A stretch of 37,712 nucleotides of DNA from Akkermansia muciniphila (GCA_945861575.1 CAMAVD010000016.1:1-37712); one strand, 5' to 3'. Positions 8,778 through 18,880 are shown, counted from the first letter of the stretch. Numbers and translations are program-made. The notes: a model not told the origin generated them from the sequence alone.

Positions 8778-8864
8778 CTCACGGTAGACGCAAAGAATGA
8801 AGGGAGCAGAGGGGGCTATTGCATGACTCTTCCCACCTTTGCGTCTTGGCGTCTTTGCGTGAGA
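8778..8864. repeat. Palindromic intergenic repeat encoding 'SRKDAKTQR...SLRL' on the minus strand
   Basis: Left arm TCTCACGGTAGACGCAAAG, right arm CTTTGCGTCTTGGCGTCTTTGCGTGAGA; perfect AGACGCAAAG (8786-8795)/CTTTGCGTCT (8837-8846). Minus strand reads VSRKDAKTQRWEESCNSPLCSLHSLRLP. Confidence 0.65.
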
Positions 8865-9105
8865 CCAAGTGCATTAAAAAAATGAGAATGGCCCGGCATC
8901 GATCTGAAGTAAGATCTTGGCGGGCATGACTTTTGTCGAATCTCGCTGTATCACCTTGCGGATACGCCTTCCGCCGTCGCACGAGGCTTCCACCGTCGCT
9001 AAAGCTATGGCGGACAGGGCGATTCGACTCAAGCCATCCTCACTCAAGCTTTTTCGCATTTCGACGCCGCTCAACTCGCGTTTCCAGCTTCAATCCGAAG
9101 GCCTC

Positions 9106-9948
9106 TCAGTGAACAAGGGCCTTGAAAAAGCGATTCGTCTCCCCCCCCACCTGAAACGGCACAGCGACCTGCAGCAGCCGCACGTCCAGACCTAGATAGT
9201 CATTGCGAATCGGTCCCTTGGCCTCCCCGGTCAGCACCTGGAAGCCCACTGTTTTCCAATCCTGAAGGTTGCTCGATGCTTGGATCGTGTAGTTGCGGCC
9301 CCTGAGCGTCAAAAACTCCAGCTTGGAAGCCGCCTCATCCACACCTGCCAAGACGAGTCGGAACCCATCGGCGGGATCAAAGGCGTAAGTGCCAGCGCGA
9401 TACTCATCGAGATTGCTGATTCCATCGCCGTCGCTGTCATCCTCAGGCCGAATGCTCGCCAAGGTGCCGCCGTAGATATCAATCAACGACTGCTCCCACG
9501 CGTCAGGCAAACCATCACCATCCGTATCGGCACCCAAAGTGAGATCGATCCGTGTGCTCAGGCCAGGCTGTCCGATCTTGGCGAAATTGCCGACCATCTC
9601 CATAGGCACATAGGTCGTCTGCCCGATCTGCACCTTAAGTGTGAAGTGGAAGAAGGGCTTAAGCGCGGTGGGCTTGTAGGCGTTAGCCTCCGCCGAAGTT
9701 CCGGAGTCCATAGGAACCTCGATGCGGTAGTTTACCCCGGGTTCAACGCTGGCAACGACACTCGCTTGCAGCTGTATCCGAGAAGGTGTCTCCAGATAGA
9801 CATCGCTCGGGAAGATGTTGATCGGGTCGCCGAACTGGTTTCGCACCAATCCATAGAGAGTGTGATGCGGTGCCGGGGGGAAAGCCAGGGCGCTGCTGCA
9901 GAGCAATAGGCCCAGTAGACTGCCGGTAGCTTTGCGAAAAGAGTTCAT
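9106..9948 (-). CDS. Secreted protein with DxDGDG calcium-binding (thrombospondin type 3/dockerin-like) repeats
   Basis: 280 aa; signal peptide MNSFRKATGSLLGLLLCSSALAFP; ADTDGDGLPDAWEQ and DDSDGDGISNLDEYRAGT; YTIQASSNLQDWKTVG C-terminal module. 18 nt downstream of the giant gene. Confidence 0.8.
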   Translation of the reverse strand: MNSFRKATGSLLGLLLCSSALAFPPAPHHTLYGLVRNQFGDPINIFPSDVYLETPSRIQLQASVVASVEPGVNYRIEVPMDSGTSAEANAYKPTALKPFFHFTLKVQIGQTTYVPMEMVGNFAKIGQPGLSTRIDLTLGADTDGDGLPDAWEQSLIDIYGGTLASIRPEDDSDGDGISNLDEYRAGTYAFDPADGFRLVLAGVDEAASKLEFLTLRGRNYTIQASSNLQDWKTVGFQVLTGEAKGPIRNDYLGLDVRLLQVAVPFQVGGETNRFFKALVH

Positions 9949-9966
9949 AGCGTTCTTCGAAGAAGG

Positions 9967-12900
9967 TCAGTTGCCGGAGTAGGAATAGGTCACGAAGTGG
10001 AGCTTCACGTCCCTCACGGTGCGGATGAAGCGTTCCAGACCTTCCTCCTGATTGTTCAGCAAGGTCTCGCCAGGGATGACGATCTTCCATTTGCTGTTCC
10101 AGACCGAACGGCCGATGAGCCGGGTGTTGATGTATTCCGAACGTCGCAAGCCACCGCTGGCGCTATAAACATCCGAACTGAAAAGGCTCGCTGAGGAGAC
10201 TGGCCGGAAGGCCTGGTGTTTGCGGATGACGAATGGTTCCTCACTCAACGAGTCGCTCGATTGATAAAGCTGCGCCGAGGAGAACTCCGAGCCGCCGATA
10301 TTGAATGGCAGCGGAATCGCCACATCGTTCACGCTCCAGCTGCGCACCTCGCTCGTGTCGCCCAAAGCCGGGCTGCGCATCGAATCCACACCCACGGGCA
10401 CGAGGTAGAGGTAAGGCGTCGCCGCGAGGGCGTTCGGATCGAGGAAGGCCAGGTTGGGGTCGGAGGGCGAGGTGCCGCCCGAGCCCGACACCGTGCCCGA
10501 GTTGGCGGCCGGATCATCCATGCCTTGATACCCTTCAAGCGCAACACCGGCGGCGAAGATTTTCGTGGCGAACGAACTGGAGCTGAAAGCGTGGTCACCC
10601 GCCGCCAGCGACTGGCCGAAAAGGTTCAGCCCCCGGGCGATGGTGGTGCTGAATTCCAGCACCAGCCCCGGCACGGGCAGGCCGTTGCCGGGATCGAGTT
10701 GCAGGCAGTAACGGCGGACATCCGGATCATCCAGCAGGTTCGCCTTGCGCGCCCGGTTGAGGATGTCCTTCCAGTTGGCGCTGCCGTTGGTGCCGGGCAG
10801 AATGCGGAAGTTCTCCGTGCGCAGCGAAACGGTCGTGCCGTACGCATCAGGATTATTGAAGCCCAGCCGGCCCTTCACCACCGACCAGTCGGCGAACATC
10901 TCCGCCATAGCGCTCGACAATCCCGGATCCCCCGTGTCGCTGCCGGCGAACTGCGGCTCGCCGCCCTGCACAATGCCGAGCGCGCGGGCGCGAACGATGC
11001 GGTTGATAAACTCCTTGCCGTGATCCGTGTGGAGCAGGCCGGTTTCGTAATCGTAAGCCTGCGCAGCCATGTAAGCGTACTGCGCCGCCAGGTCGAAGAG
11101 CGTCTTGTAGCGCTCCAGCTTCTCGTTGCGGAACACGCGGAAGCCCGCGTCGCGCGTACGGTAGCCCTGGATGACCGCCGCCGAACGTTGGCGGAAGATC
11201 TGGCGTTCCTGCTGGATGCGTCCGCCCTCGGCGATGAGCGCCTGATACTTGCGCTCGGCGTCGTCCAGCTCCTGGAGGCGCTGGTTGATGGTCATCATCT
11301 GGTTGTTCATCCCATACACTTTGTCTCGCACCGTGCTGACCGCATTCCGCAACTCCTGATACCACTGCTCCTTCCCGATGCCTTCCAGTTCCATGTATCG
11401 AACGGTGACATCGGTCGCGGTTTCCAGAGCCTTCACCGAAGAGAAAATACCCAACTCCAGCCCATGCCTCGTGGTCTTGACCGTAGCCCCGGCGGCCTCG
11501 GCGGCCCCGCGGCCGATTGAGGTCAAATCACCCCCGAAGGCCAGCCCGAAGAACGCCGAGTCGGGCATGCTTTCGACCATCGTTTTGGTAAGTCCCTCCA
11601 CCGTCTTCTCTACCAGTGACCCGGCCTTCTCGTAAATCTCATATGCCAGCTTGGCGGCGTCAGTGACAGTTTCCAGCCCCGCAATAATCCGCTCATACTC
11701 CAGGATTTGTTTGTGCGCGGTCACTTTGGCTTTCAGCGAAACTATCGCCCAATCCAAGTCATACTTCGCCGCATCCGCCCAATAGAAGGAGGCGTAAGCC
11801 GCATTGCGCGCCTTGGCGATATCAGAGATGGCCTGCTGGAGTTTGCCGGGCGACGAACGCTGACCCGTCCACGACGCGGGCTTCTTGAAGAACCCGTGTG
11901 AGGAGAGCGTGTATTCGAGATAGAGGTTGGTGTTCGACAGGTACTTCTCTGTCTCGCCCCGCCCATCCACCTCCTTGATACGGGCCGGATTGATCCAGCC
12001 GAAGGTGGACACCAGGTCGTAACCCGCCCAGCCCGGCTGGAAGGTCTGCGTGTCGATGCGCCACACCTTGTCCGTCGTCGGGTTCAGCAAATCGCCCTGC
12101 GGCCCGGTGAAGGTCTGCTCCTTCGTGTCCACATACATGTAGTGAATGGAGTCCGGCCCGTTGTAGCCCGTGCGGTAAGTCTTACCCGGCCCGATGTCCT
12201 CGGGATATGGAGTGCCGTAGAGCTCGATCAACGTGTTGGTATAGGCAAGTTCCTGCTTGTTCACCACCGTGCGCAGTTCCGCCAGGGAATCCTGCTCGGA
12301 GCGCAACAGCCGCGTGACATCCTTCGCATCATCGAAGGAGACGATGGCGTTCTGGAGCGCGCGCTTGGCCCGCGTATAAACCTGCTCGAAGTGCGTGTTG
12401 CTCTCCTGGCCCAACACCACGTTCGGATTCAGATCGAACGGCACTGTGTCCGCCGGCAGGCCCAGCGGCGTGTGCCCGGCTTCCGCATTGTCCATAGCCG
12501 CCTGGAGGCTCGCGGAGACGGTCACCAACTCCTGCAACTCCGGCACCGTGGTGCGGTCGATCTGCTGGATGCTGCCCTGATGCGTCGGATCGGGATCACG
12601 GTCGGGCAGGATGGCGTTGCCCACCACCCAGTTCAGATAAGCGCCCTGCCCCGTGCGCGACCCCCAGTGATCCATGCCCCAATAGCGAGTGGTGGGAATA
12701 CTGCGCACACTCAGGTTGGGCTTCGTCGTGGCGAGGTGCGACCATCCCTTGTCCGTGCCGGACTGGTAATCGCGCCGCCACGTCAGGTCGAAGGTCTGCT
12801 TGCCGGCGCGCGCCAGCGCCCCGGCGGCGGCGGCAAATTTTCGCTCGTCCTGATAATCCACCGACACCGGCTTGCCCAGCACCGTCACCGCTTCGATGCG

Positions 12901-15900
12901 AGGCACCCAGTCGAAATCATTATTCATGAGCAGCGCGTAGTAGCCCTTGAGAGCCGTCAGGTAGTGGCCGTAGGCGTCACCATGGCCTTGCGGATAGAGC
13001 TTGCGCGCGTCATCGGCGTTGACCACGCCATCGGTGTTCTGATCCAGGACGTTGTAATTGAGCGCGTAGACCACCTCGCCCGCGTCGATGCCACGCGTGT
13101 AGTTCCAGACCATGCGATTGTAAACAGGGCGCAGTTCAACACCGGGCAGGAGGAAATCATCGCGACCGCGCATCAAGGCCAGCTCCTCTTCCAGCACCGA
13201 GGGCAACTGGCCCTTGAAGGCGAAGAGCGCTGTGGCAACCGCGCCGTAGGTGTTGTGCGCCGTTCCGATGCCGATGGTCGGATTCGAGGCGTCGGCCCAG
13301 GCTTCGTTGCCGAGCACCATGTAGAGGTCATTCAGATAACCGGCGGCGAGCAGAAGCGCGTCGTTGGCCGGACCGTAATTGATGCCGCCGCCGATGCTGA
13401 GCATCTTGCCGCGGTTGAGCACGGTTTCATAAATCTCAATGAGACCCGCCTGATTGATGGCCTCGAGGTTCAGGGCGACATCGCCTTCCCAACGCTGGCC
13501 GGCCTGTGCGACGATGCTCACGTCAGTGTTGACCGAGTTGTTGAATAGATCCGTGATGCGCTGGTTAAACGGATTGATGCCCTTGAGCACGCGCTTAATC
13601 CAACCCTCTGCGAGCTGCGGCGTGGTCCATTGCGACCAGACCTCATTGCCGCCCGAGCCGTTCGGGACGTAGGAGGCGTGGGAGCTGTTCATCGGCTGAT
13701 AGCGCATGATGAGATAATTGTCCGCTAGACTGCGCACATCGGCGCTGCCGCCGAGCACCGTGCGGACGCCCTCAGGATAACGGTCGGGATCCAGGGGAAG
13801 CCATTGCTGGGCGGTCACGTCGGTGGAGACGAAGGCTTCGAGCCGTGCGTTGAAGGTGATGTGTTGAGCGGGGAACGCGCCGGAGATCAATTCAACGGCG
13901 ATGGTGTGAGTGCGGGAACCGTCCGGGTTCAACGTTCCGCCCGCGAGGTCGGCGTTGCTCAAACGATAGACGCGGCTCAAGGGGAACAATCCACCAGGTG
14001 GGGAGGTCGTGGTGGCATCGTTCACCCCGGTGTTGGCTCGCACGGCAAGTTGTCCGTCGATGGAGACTACGGCTCCGAGGGCGCCATCAAGTTCCAGGCT
14101 CAACCAGTATTGCGAGTAGTTGCCCGGCGGCTCGACAAACGTGCGGAAGACGATGCTCTGCACCTTATTGGTCGCGACGCGTTCGTTCAGTTCAAAAATC
14201 TCATCGGCCGTGGCACTGATATTTTGGTTTACGTCCACGGTGACGTCGAGGTTGGTCGCCGTGGTGAGGGCGTTCACCGTGCCGAAGACAGCTCCGCCGT
14301 CGGTCTTGCGCAACACCACGCGATTGCCAGTGCTCAAACCGTGATCCGAACCGAGCGGGACGCGGAAGTGGAATCTGCCTTCCTCCACGAGTGCCACTGA
14401 GTCATAGGCAATTTGGCTTACCGGCGAGACGGTCGTGGACACATCCTGGAAGAGTCGGCTGTCACCGGAAGCGCCGACGGACGAGGCCTTGTCGGTCTCC
14501 AGCGGAAAGCGCAGGTGCGACCACAGGCCATCCGACAAGAGCGTACGCGGCGCGTTCTGATAAACGGCCGGCGGCAGGCCATCCACGGGCGACGCGATCA
14601 ACCACTCGAACCGGTAATCCTCAATCTTCGCAGCGAGATCGACGACCTGTTGCATCGTCAGCCTCTCGTTCAATGGATTGGAGGACTCGACGATGTTCAC
14701 CTCTCCACGATAGAGCGTGTTGACCACCTTCACGATCTCGACGCTGACAGGATCGCCCTCGGGGGTGAAGGCGCGGCCGTTGCCCGCGATGAGAGAGATG
14801 TAGCCGGTGCCCGGGCCGGTGGCGGTGAGCGCGTAGTTCGCCTCGACGGCCACGTCGTCATTCTTGATGCGAGCGATTTTGCCGGCCCCGATGACTTCCG
14901 GAGAGGACGGGATGTAGGTTCGAGGCTGCGCAGCATTCTCGATGAAGGTTTCCAGCGTGGTGGCAAGTCCATCAATGGCCTCATTCCATTTAGTCTTCTT
15001 CAGGTCATTGATATCGCAGAGGGACTTCAGCTCCGTGGCATCGCCGAGGCCGATTACGTTCAGGAAGATATAGGCGTCGCCCAGAGCAGCGTCCACGAAC
15101 TGCCCCTTGAAGACCAGTTCGCCAAAGTCGCCGCGATTCGGATCGAAGAACAGTCGCTCCGTCAGATGTGGCGGCAAATTCGGGAAGTAGGTCCGGCCTT
15201 GATAGGATGAGGTCTTCACGGAAGGCGGGATGCCATCCAGCCTGGAACCATTGTCCACCGCACCGAGCGCGAAGGATTTCTCCCGGATGGGATCATGGAG
15301 CACGGCGGACTCGGCCACCTCACCGCCCGCTATCTGGGATTGTTGGTAAAGGATCTCGAGGCTCGTCTGTCCGCGCACAGCGGGCAGGCCTCGCCTTGGC
15401 GTGGTCAGCGTCTCGGCCATTTGCAGCACCGGGACGTTCTCCGGCCAGATCGGACGATAGGTGATGCCCAGCGCATTACCATCGGCTTCTTGATTTGAAC
15501 CCTGCACGTTGCCATAAACCGGGTCGCCGTCGAACGAGCCGCCCGCATTCACCGGCCGCAGATAGGGCGTCACTGTGCCTACGGGCGGCTGCCCACCCAC
15601 CCCTAACGTCGGGAAGAAAAAGCCCGGCAGGGTCTTGTAGTAGAACTGCAGCACCAGGGACGGCGACTCCGTGAGGTTATGCGGGCCGCGATAAAACCAG
15701 GTCCCGCCCTTGCGATCCTGGAGCGTGAACTTTCCATAGAAGTTCCGTAGCTCCGCGTCCGCGATGGTCGTCGGCAACGGCTCCGAGGCGAGACGCTGAT
15801 CGGCGAAGGCGTTCGCGGCGGGACCGTCAATGGTTGGCACAAGGGTGGTCGCGCTCCTCGCGGACTGCGGCGTCTCGGTCGCAAATTGCACTTCTACATA

Positions 15901-18843
15901 CTGCGAAGCGGTGTTCACTTCGGTCACGGTGACGGACCAGCTCGTTCCGGCGACTGTGTCGTAAAGCAACGCCGGCGCAGCGTCGGCGTTCAGGCCGGGC
16001 GCGATGGTGGTGGCAAAGCGCCAGCGCGTAGCAAGCGCGCTCTGGTTGCCGCCCCAGACCCTCAGACTCAGCGGACGCAGATCGCTCACCCATCCGCCGA
16101 GCGTAGGCGTCGCGACATTGGTTGGGAAGAACCACACTGGCGCGGCTGGAGACACTGCATTCTGCAAAGCCAGCGGCTCGTAGCGTTTGGCGAAATGACG
16201 CTCAGCCGTGATGAGGCTATGGCTCGTGAAGGAGCCCGCCGTCGCGCGAGCGGAGGAACTCACCGTGTAGGTGCCGATCTCCGTGTTCAAACTTTTGGGC
16301 GGCTGGCCAGCGATGTTCGGCGCGAGCGGCTTCTCCAGCAGCGGCAACGGCATGGGCGGCTGCAAGAGGGTGCCCGCGTCCTTCGCATAGTCGAACGTGA
16401 TGCCGACCTCCGGCTTTTCCCGCAGCACTTTGAACGGGCGAATTGCCGGACGACCGTCAGCCTCGACATAGTCGAGCAGCACGAAGGGTTCGGAGGTGTA
16501 GCCGTTGCCCGTGGTGATGTTCAGGTCGTCGCGTAGCGCGAAAGCTTGTCCGCCCTGCACGAGCGCGTGTTCCTCGTTCGGGTTGTAGCCAGGGAGCGAC
16601 GAATCGTTCTGGTAGTAAATGCTGCCGCGTGCCTGGAGGCTGAGGAGCGCGCCGGAACCGTCGTTGCTCGCGAGCACGATCTCAGCGGGAGCGGCCGGGT
16701 ATTGCACCGTGTAGCGCCCGAGGACAGCCGGCCAGAAGCTGGTCTTGAAGCCCTGCGACACGTTGACCTGATTCTGGCGGAACCACCATATCTCGAGACG
16801 ATCTTTGCCGGGGCCGGCGTTGACCGGGATGATCGCGCCGCGATTGGCGGCCTCGAATCCAGCCACGAACGGATCGACGTAAGCGCCAGGATGATACCGG
16901 TCGCCTTCGCTGACGCGGATGAAGCCAGCGAGGTAGTTCGTGTCCGGCGCATTGCCGATCTCGCCGACGGGCGCAGTGATCCGATCGCCGACGAAGACTG
17001 TGGTGCTGATGACGCGCGGTCGGGTGAATTCACCTGGCCAGTTGAATGTGTTGTTCGTCGTCCACGCGGTGAGATTCGTGGCCACGCTGCCGACGAAACT
17101 CGGGACGGCGAGGCTTTGGTTGCGCAGGCTTTGATCCAGCCAGGAGAAGATTCGCTCGAAACGGACGAACTCCCCGGAACTAAACCGGAGCAGCGAACGG
17201 TGGGCGGGATGGGTTTCATCGAGGAAACTATAGTAGGCGAAATTCTCGGTGAGTTTGCCGCGTACCTGATCCAGCGGATCTTGGTACTCGAGGGTGGGCG
17301 CGTTCTGCGAGGGCAACGGCACGGCGGTCGCCTTCGCCTCGGCTTCGGTGAAAACCAGGGGACGGATGTAGTGGCTGTACTTCGCCACGTCCTCGGGCCA
17401 GACCTGTTTGTAACGGACGAAACGGAACGGCCACTTCAACCCTTCCAGACCTTCTTCGAGCCAGTGGACCTGGAGGTCGTTCTGGTTGCGGGTCTCGCGC
17501 GTGGCGTAATAGGTGGGCCGGGGGTTGCCACCTGGGTTGTGTTGAAAGGTAAAACTCTGGCCGAGCAGGAAAAGCGGTTCCGGGAAAAGCGCCGCATCGC
17601 TGGGGGTGCCGCCAGGGTAGGCGGTGAGCTTCTCGCCAAGTTCAATGGTGACATCGTTGGGGGAGGGTTGCCGGATGACATCGACAATCTCGAAGCCTAG
17701 ATGCTGGCGGGTGCTGGCGCTGCGGACGTCGCCGAGCAGTTCCATGAAGATGCGACCCTCCACATTGTAGGCACGAATCTGCCCGCCGGCGGGGCCCGGT
17801 GTGTCGTCATACCACAGGGTGCGCACTTCCTGGAGCATGTTGCTGGTGACGATCGGGGCCGCGCCGGGGATGACGATTTCGGCACCCACGCGTTCGGGGA
17901 AGTTGTTGTTGTAAACGATGTTGACCGCGCCAACGCGGGCGCTGGGTACCAGCACGGGTTTGCCGGTATCGACGAAGGAGCGTTCGGTCCAATACATGAG
18001 GCGTGGCTCACGCACAGGGCTGCCGGAGACGACGTATTGATTCGTCGCAACGACGTAGGGAATGCCGAGGACGAGAACGTTGGCGACGCCGGGGGGAGGA
18101 CTGGCGGCCGTGGAGGAAACGCTGCGGCGCCAGGCGATTTGCAGGGATCCGGGGTTGACGGCGAAGACGGCCTGAGCGTGCGGGCTCCAGTAGTAGCCGG
18201 TGTTGGTGTGGTTGGCGGTGCTGTGCGGCTCGGGCAGCCAGTAGGTCTCGGGAGATTGGATGGGGCGGTTAGGATTCAGGTTGGTGTTCACCACGCTGAG
18301 GAGCACGCCGTATTCGTCGGCGCTGGGGCGCGGGACGATTTCACCAAAGAGGAAGGAGACCGCACGTCCGAGATACGGCGCGCCGACGCGAGCGCGGAGC
18401 ATCGACATGACCACTTGGTTGTTCACCTTGATGCGGGGCAGGTTCAAACTCTCAGCATTGGCTCCTAGGCTCAACGCAGGGTTGAGGTTGGTGGTGCCGG
18501 GTCGGGCGACCGCGCCGAAGAAGACGAAGCCGCGAAACTGATTGGGGGTGGCGGGAACTTCGGTCAAGCCCGCCGCCTGCTGCTGCGCGACAGTGGGCGC
18601 GCTGCCGTCGGATCCGGGCGGCGTGCCGCGGACACTGGAGAGCGGAAGACCGTTGGATGACGACAGATTGTAGCGGATGGAGTCCTGTCGGATTTCCAGC
18701 GGAAGCGCCTGGGCCGCCGCCTTGGGCACCGCCCATGCGCAGAGCAGAAGGGAGCAAGCGAGCCAAAGGCCAACGCGGGCCGCCGCCGGTTCACCCGGGC
18801 GGCTTCGCCCGATGCCGCGAGAGCTTGGTTTCGAGGTGTGCAT
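9967..18843 (-). CDS. Giant exported protein (2958 aa); C-terminal region possibly Tc-toxin A-like
   Basis: Likely start MHTSKPSSRGIGRSRPGEPAAARVGLWLACSLLLCAWAVPKAAAQ (signal peptide). The ORF call to 19092 overlaps the upstream gene. One uninterrupted frame; EF-hand/dockerin-like DQNTDGVVNADDA; long helical/coiled-coil segments in the last third; C-terminus WKIVIPG...FIRTVRDVKLHFVTYSYSGN. Confidence 0.85.
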   Translation of the reverse strand: MHTSKPSSRGIGRSRPGEPAAARVGLWLACSLLLCAWAVPKAAAQALPLEIRQDSIRYNLSSSNGLPLSSVRGTPPGSDGSAPTVAQQQAAGLTEVPATPNQFRGFVFFGAVARPGTTNLNPALSLGANAESLNLPRIKVNNQVVMSMLRARVGAPYLGRAVSFLFGEIVPRPSADEYGVLLSVVNTNLNPNRPIQSPETYWLPEPHSTANHTNTGYYWSPHAQAVFAVNPGSLQIAWRRSVSSTAASPPPGVANVLVLGIPYVVATNQYVVSGSPVREPRLMYWTERSFVDTGKPVLVPSARVGAVNIVYNNNFPERVGAEIVIPGAAPIVTSNMLQEVRTLWYDDTPGPAGGQIRAYNVEGRIFMELLGDVRSASTRQHLGFEIVDVIRQPSPNDVTIELGEKLTAYPGGTPSDAALFPEPLFLLGQSFTFQHNPGGNPRPTYYATRETRNQNDLQVHWLEEGLEGLKWPFRFVRYKQVWPEDVAKYSHYIRPLVFTEAEAKATAVPLPSQNAPTLEYQDPLDQVRGKLTENFAYYSFLDETHPAHRSLLRFSSGEFVRFERIFSWLDQSLRNQSLAVPSFVGSVATNLTAWTTNNTFNWPGEFTRPRVISTTVFVGDRITAPVGEIGNAPDTNYLAGFIRVSEGDRYHPGAYVDPFVAGFEAANRGAIIPVNAGPGKDRLEIWWFRQNQVNVSQGFKTSFWPAVLGRYTVQYPAAPAEIVLASNDGSGALLSLQARGSIYYQNDSSLPGYNPNEEHALVQGGQAFALRDDLNITTGNGYTSEPFVLLDYVEADGRPAIRPFKVLREKPEVGITFDYAKDAGTLLQPPMPLPLLEKPLAPNIAGQPPKSLNTEIGTYTVSSSARATAGSFTSHSLITAERHFAKRYEPLALQNAVSPAAPVWFFPTNVATPTLGGWVSDLRPLSLRVWGGNQSALATRWRFATTIAPGLNADAAPALLYDTVAGTSWSVTVTEVNTASQYVEVQFATETPQSARSATTLVPTIDGPAANAFADQRLASEPLPTTIADAELRNFYGKFTLQDRKGGTWFYRGPHNLTESPSLVLQFYYKTLPGFFFPTLGVGGQPPVGTVTPYLRPVNAGGSFDGDPVYGNVQGSNQEADGNALGITYRPIWPENVPVLQMAETLTTPRRGLPAVRGQTSLEILYQQSQIAGGEVAESAVLHDPIREKSFALGAVDNGSRLDGIPPSVKTSSYQGRTYFPNLPPHLTERLFFDPNRGDFGELVFKGQFVDAALGDAYIFLNVIGLGDATELKSLCDINDLKKTKWNEAIDGLATTLETFIENAAQPRTYIPSSPEVIGAGKIARIKNDDVAVEANYALTATGPGTGYISLIAGNGRAFTPEGDPVSVEIVKVVNTLYRGEVNIVESSNPLNERLTMQQVVDLAAKIEDYRFEWLIASPVDGLPPAVYQNAPRTLLSDGLWSHLRFPLETDKASSVGASGDSRLFQDVSTTVSPVSQIAYDSVALVEEGRFHFRVPLGSDHGLSTGNRVVLRKTDGGAVFGTVNALTTATNLDVTVDVNQNISATADEIFELNERVATNKVQSIVFRTFVEPPGNYSQYWLSLELDGALGAVVSIDGQLAVRANTGVNDATTTSPPGGLFPLSRVYRLSNADLAGGTLNPDGSRTHTIAVELISGAFPAQHITFNARLEAFVSTDVTAQQWLPLDPDRYPEGVRTVLGGSADVRSLADNYLIMRYQPMNSSHASYVPNGSGGNEVWSQWTTPQLAEGWIKRVLKGINPFNQRITDLFNNSVNTDVSIVAQAGQRWEGDVALNLEAINQAGLIEIYETVLNRGKMLSIGGGINYGPANDALLLAAGYLNDLYMVLGNEAWADASNPTIGIGTAHNTYGAVATALFAFKGQLPSVLEEELALMRGRDDFLLPGVELRPVYNRMVWNYTRGIDAGEVVYALNYNVLDQNTDGVVNADDARKLYPQGHGDAYGHYLTALKGYYALLMNNDFDWVPRIEAVTVLGKPVSVDYQDERKFAAAAGALARAGKQTFDLTWRRDYQSGTDKGWSHLATTKPNLSVRSIPTTRYWGMDHWGSRTGQGAYLNWVVGNAILPDRDPDPTHQGSIQQIDRTTVPELQELVTVSASLQAAMDNAEAGHTPLGLPADTVPFDLNPNVVLGQESNTHFEQVYTRAKRALQNAIVSFDDAKDVTRLLRSEQDSLAELRTVVNKQELAYTNTLIELYGTPYPEDIGPGKTYRTGYNGPDSIHYMYVDTKEQTFTGPQGDLLNPTTDKVWRIDTQTFQPGWAGYDLVSTFGWINPARIKEVDGRGETEKYLSNTNLYLEYTLSSHGFFKKPASWTGQRSSPGKLQQAISDIAKARNAAYASFYWADAAKYDLDWAIVSLKAKVTAHKQILEYERIIAGLETVTDAAKLAYEIYEKAGSLVEKTVEGLTKTMVESMPDSAFFGLAFGGDLTSIGRGAAEAAGATVKTTRHGLELGIFSSVKALETATDVTVRYMELEGIGKEQWYQELRNAVSTVRDKVYGMNNQMMTINQRLQELDDAERKYQALIAEGGRIQQERQIFRQRSAAVIQGYRTRDAGFRVFRNEKLERYKTLFDLAAQYAYMAAQAYDYETGLLHTDHGKEFINRIVRARALGIVQGGEPQFAGSDTGDPGLSSAMAEMFADWSVVKGRLGFNNPDAYGTTVSLRTENFRILPGTNGSANWKDILNRARKANLLDDPDVRRYCLQLDPGNGLPVPGLVLEFSTTIARGLNLFGQSLAAGDHAFSSSSFATKIFAAGVALEGYQGMDDPAANSGTVSGSGGTSPSDPNLAFLDPNALAATPYLYLVPVGVDSMRSPALGDTSEVRSWSVNDVAIPLPFNIGGSEFSSAQLYQSSDSLSEEPFVIRKHQAFRPVSSASLFSSDVYSASGGLRRSEYINTRLIGRSVWNSKWKIVIPGETLLNNQEEGLERFIRTVRDVKLHFVTYSYSGN

Positions 18844-18880
18844 GGGAAGAGTGGAAAGCAGGTTGGTGAAGACCCGGAGA

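Noticed and set aside
10216-11520. 434-aa plus-strand ORF (also 16546-17700, 17701-18468, 13804-14400, 14413-15210, 19193-20098)
   Set aside because: Opposite-strand shadow ORFs over well-supported minus-strand coding sequence.
12142-13548. 468-aa plus-strand ORF
   Set aside because: Antisense shadow of the giant gene; low-complexity His/Arg/Val composition and no domain motif, typical of GC-rich complementary frames.
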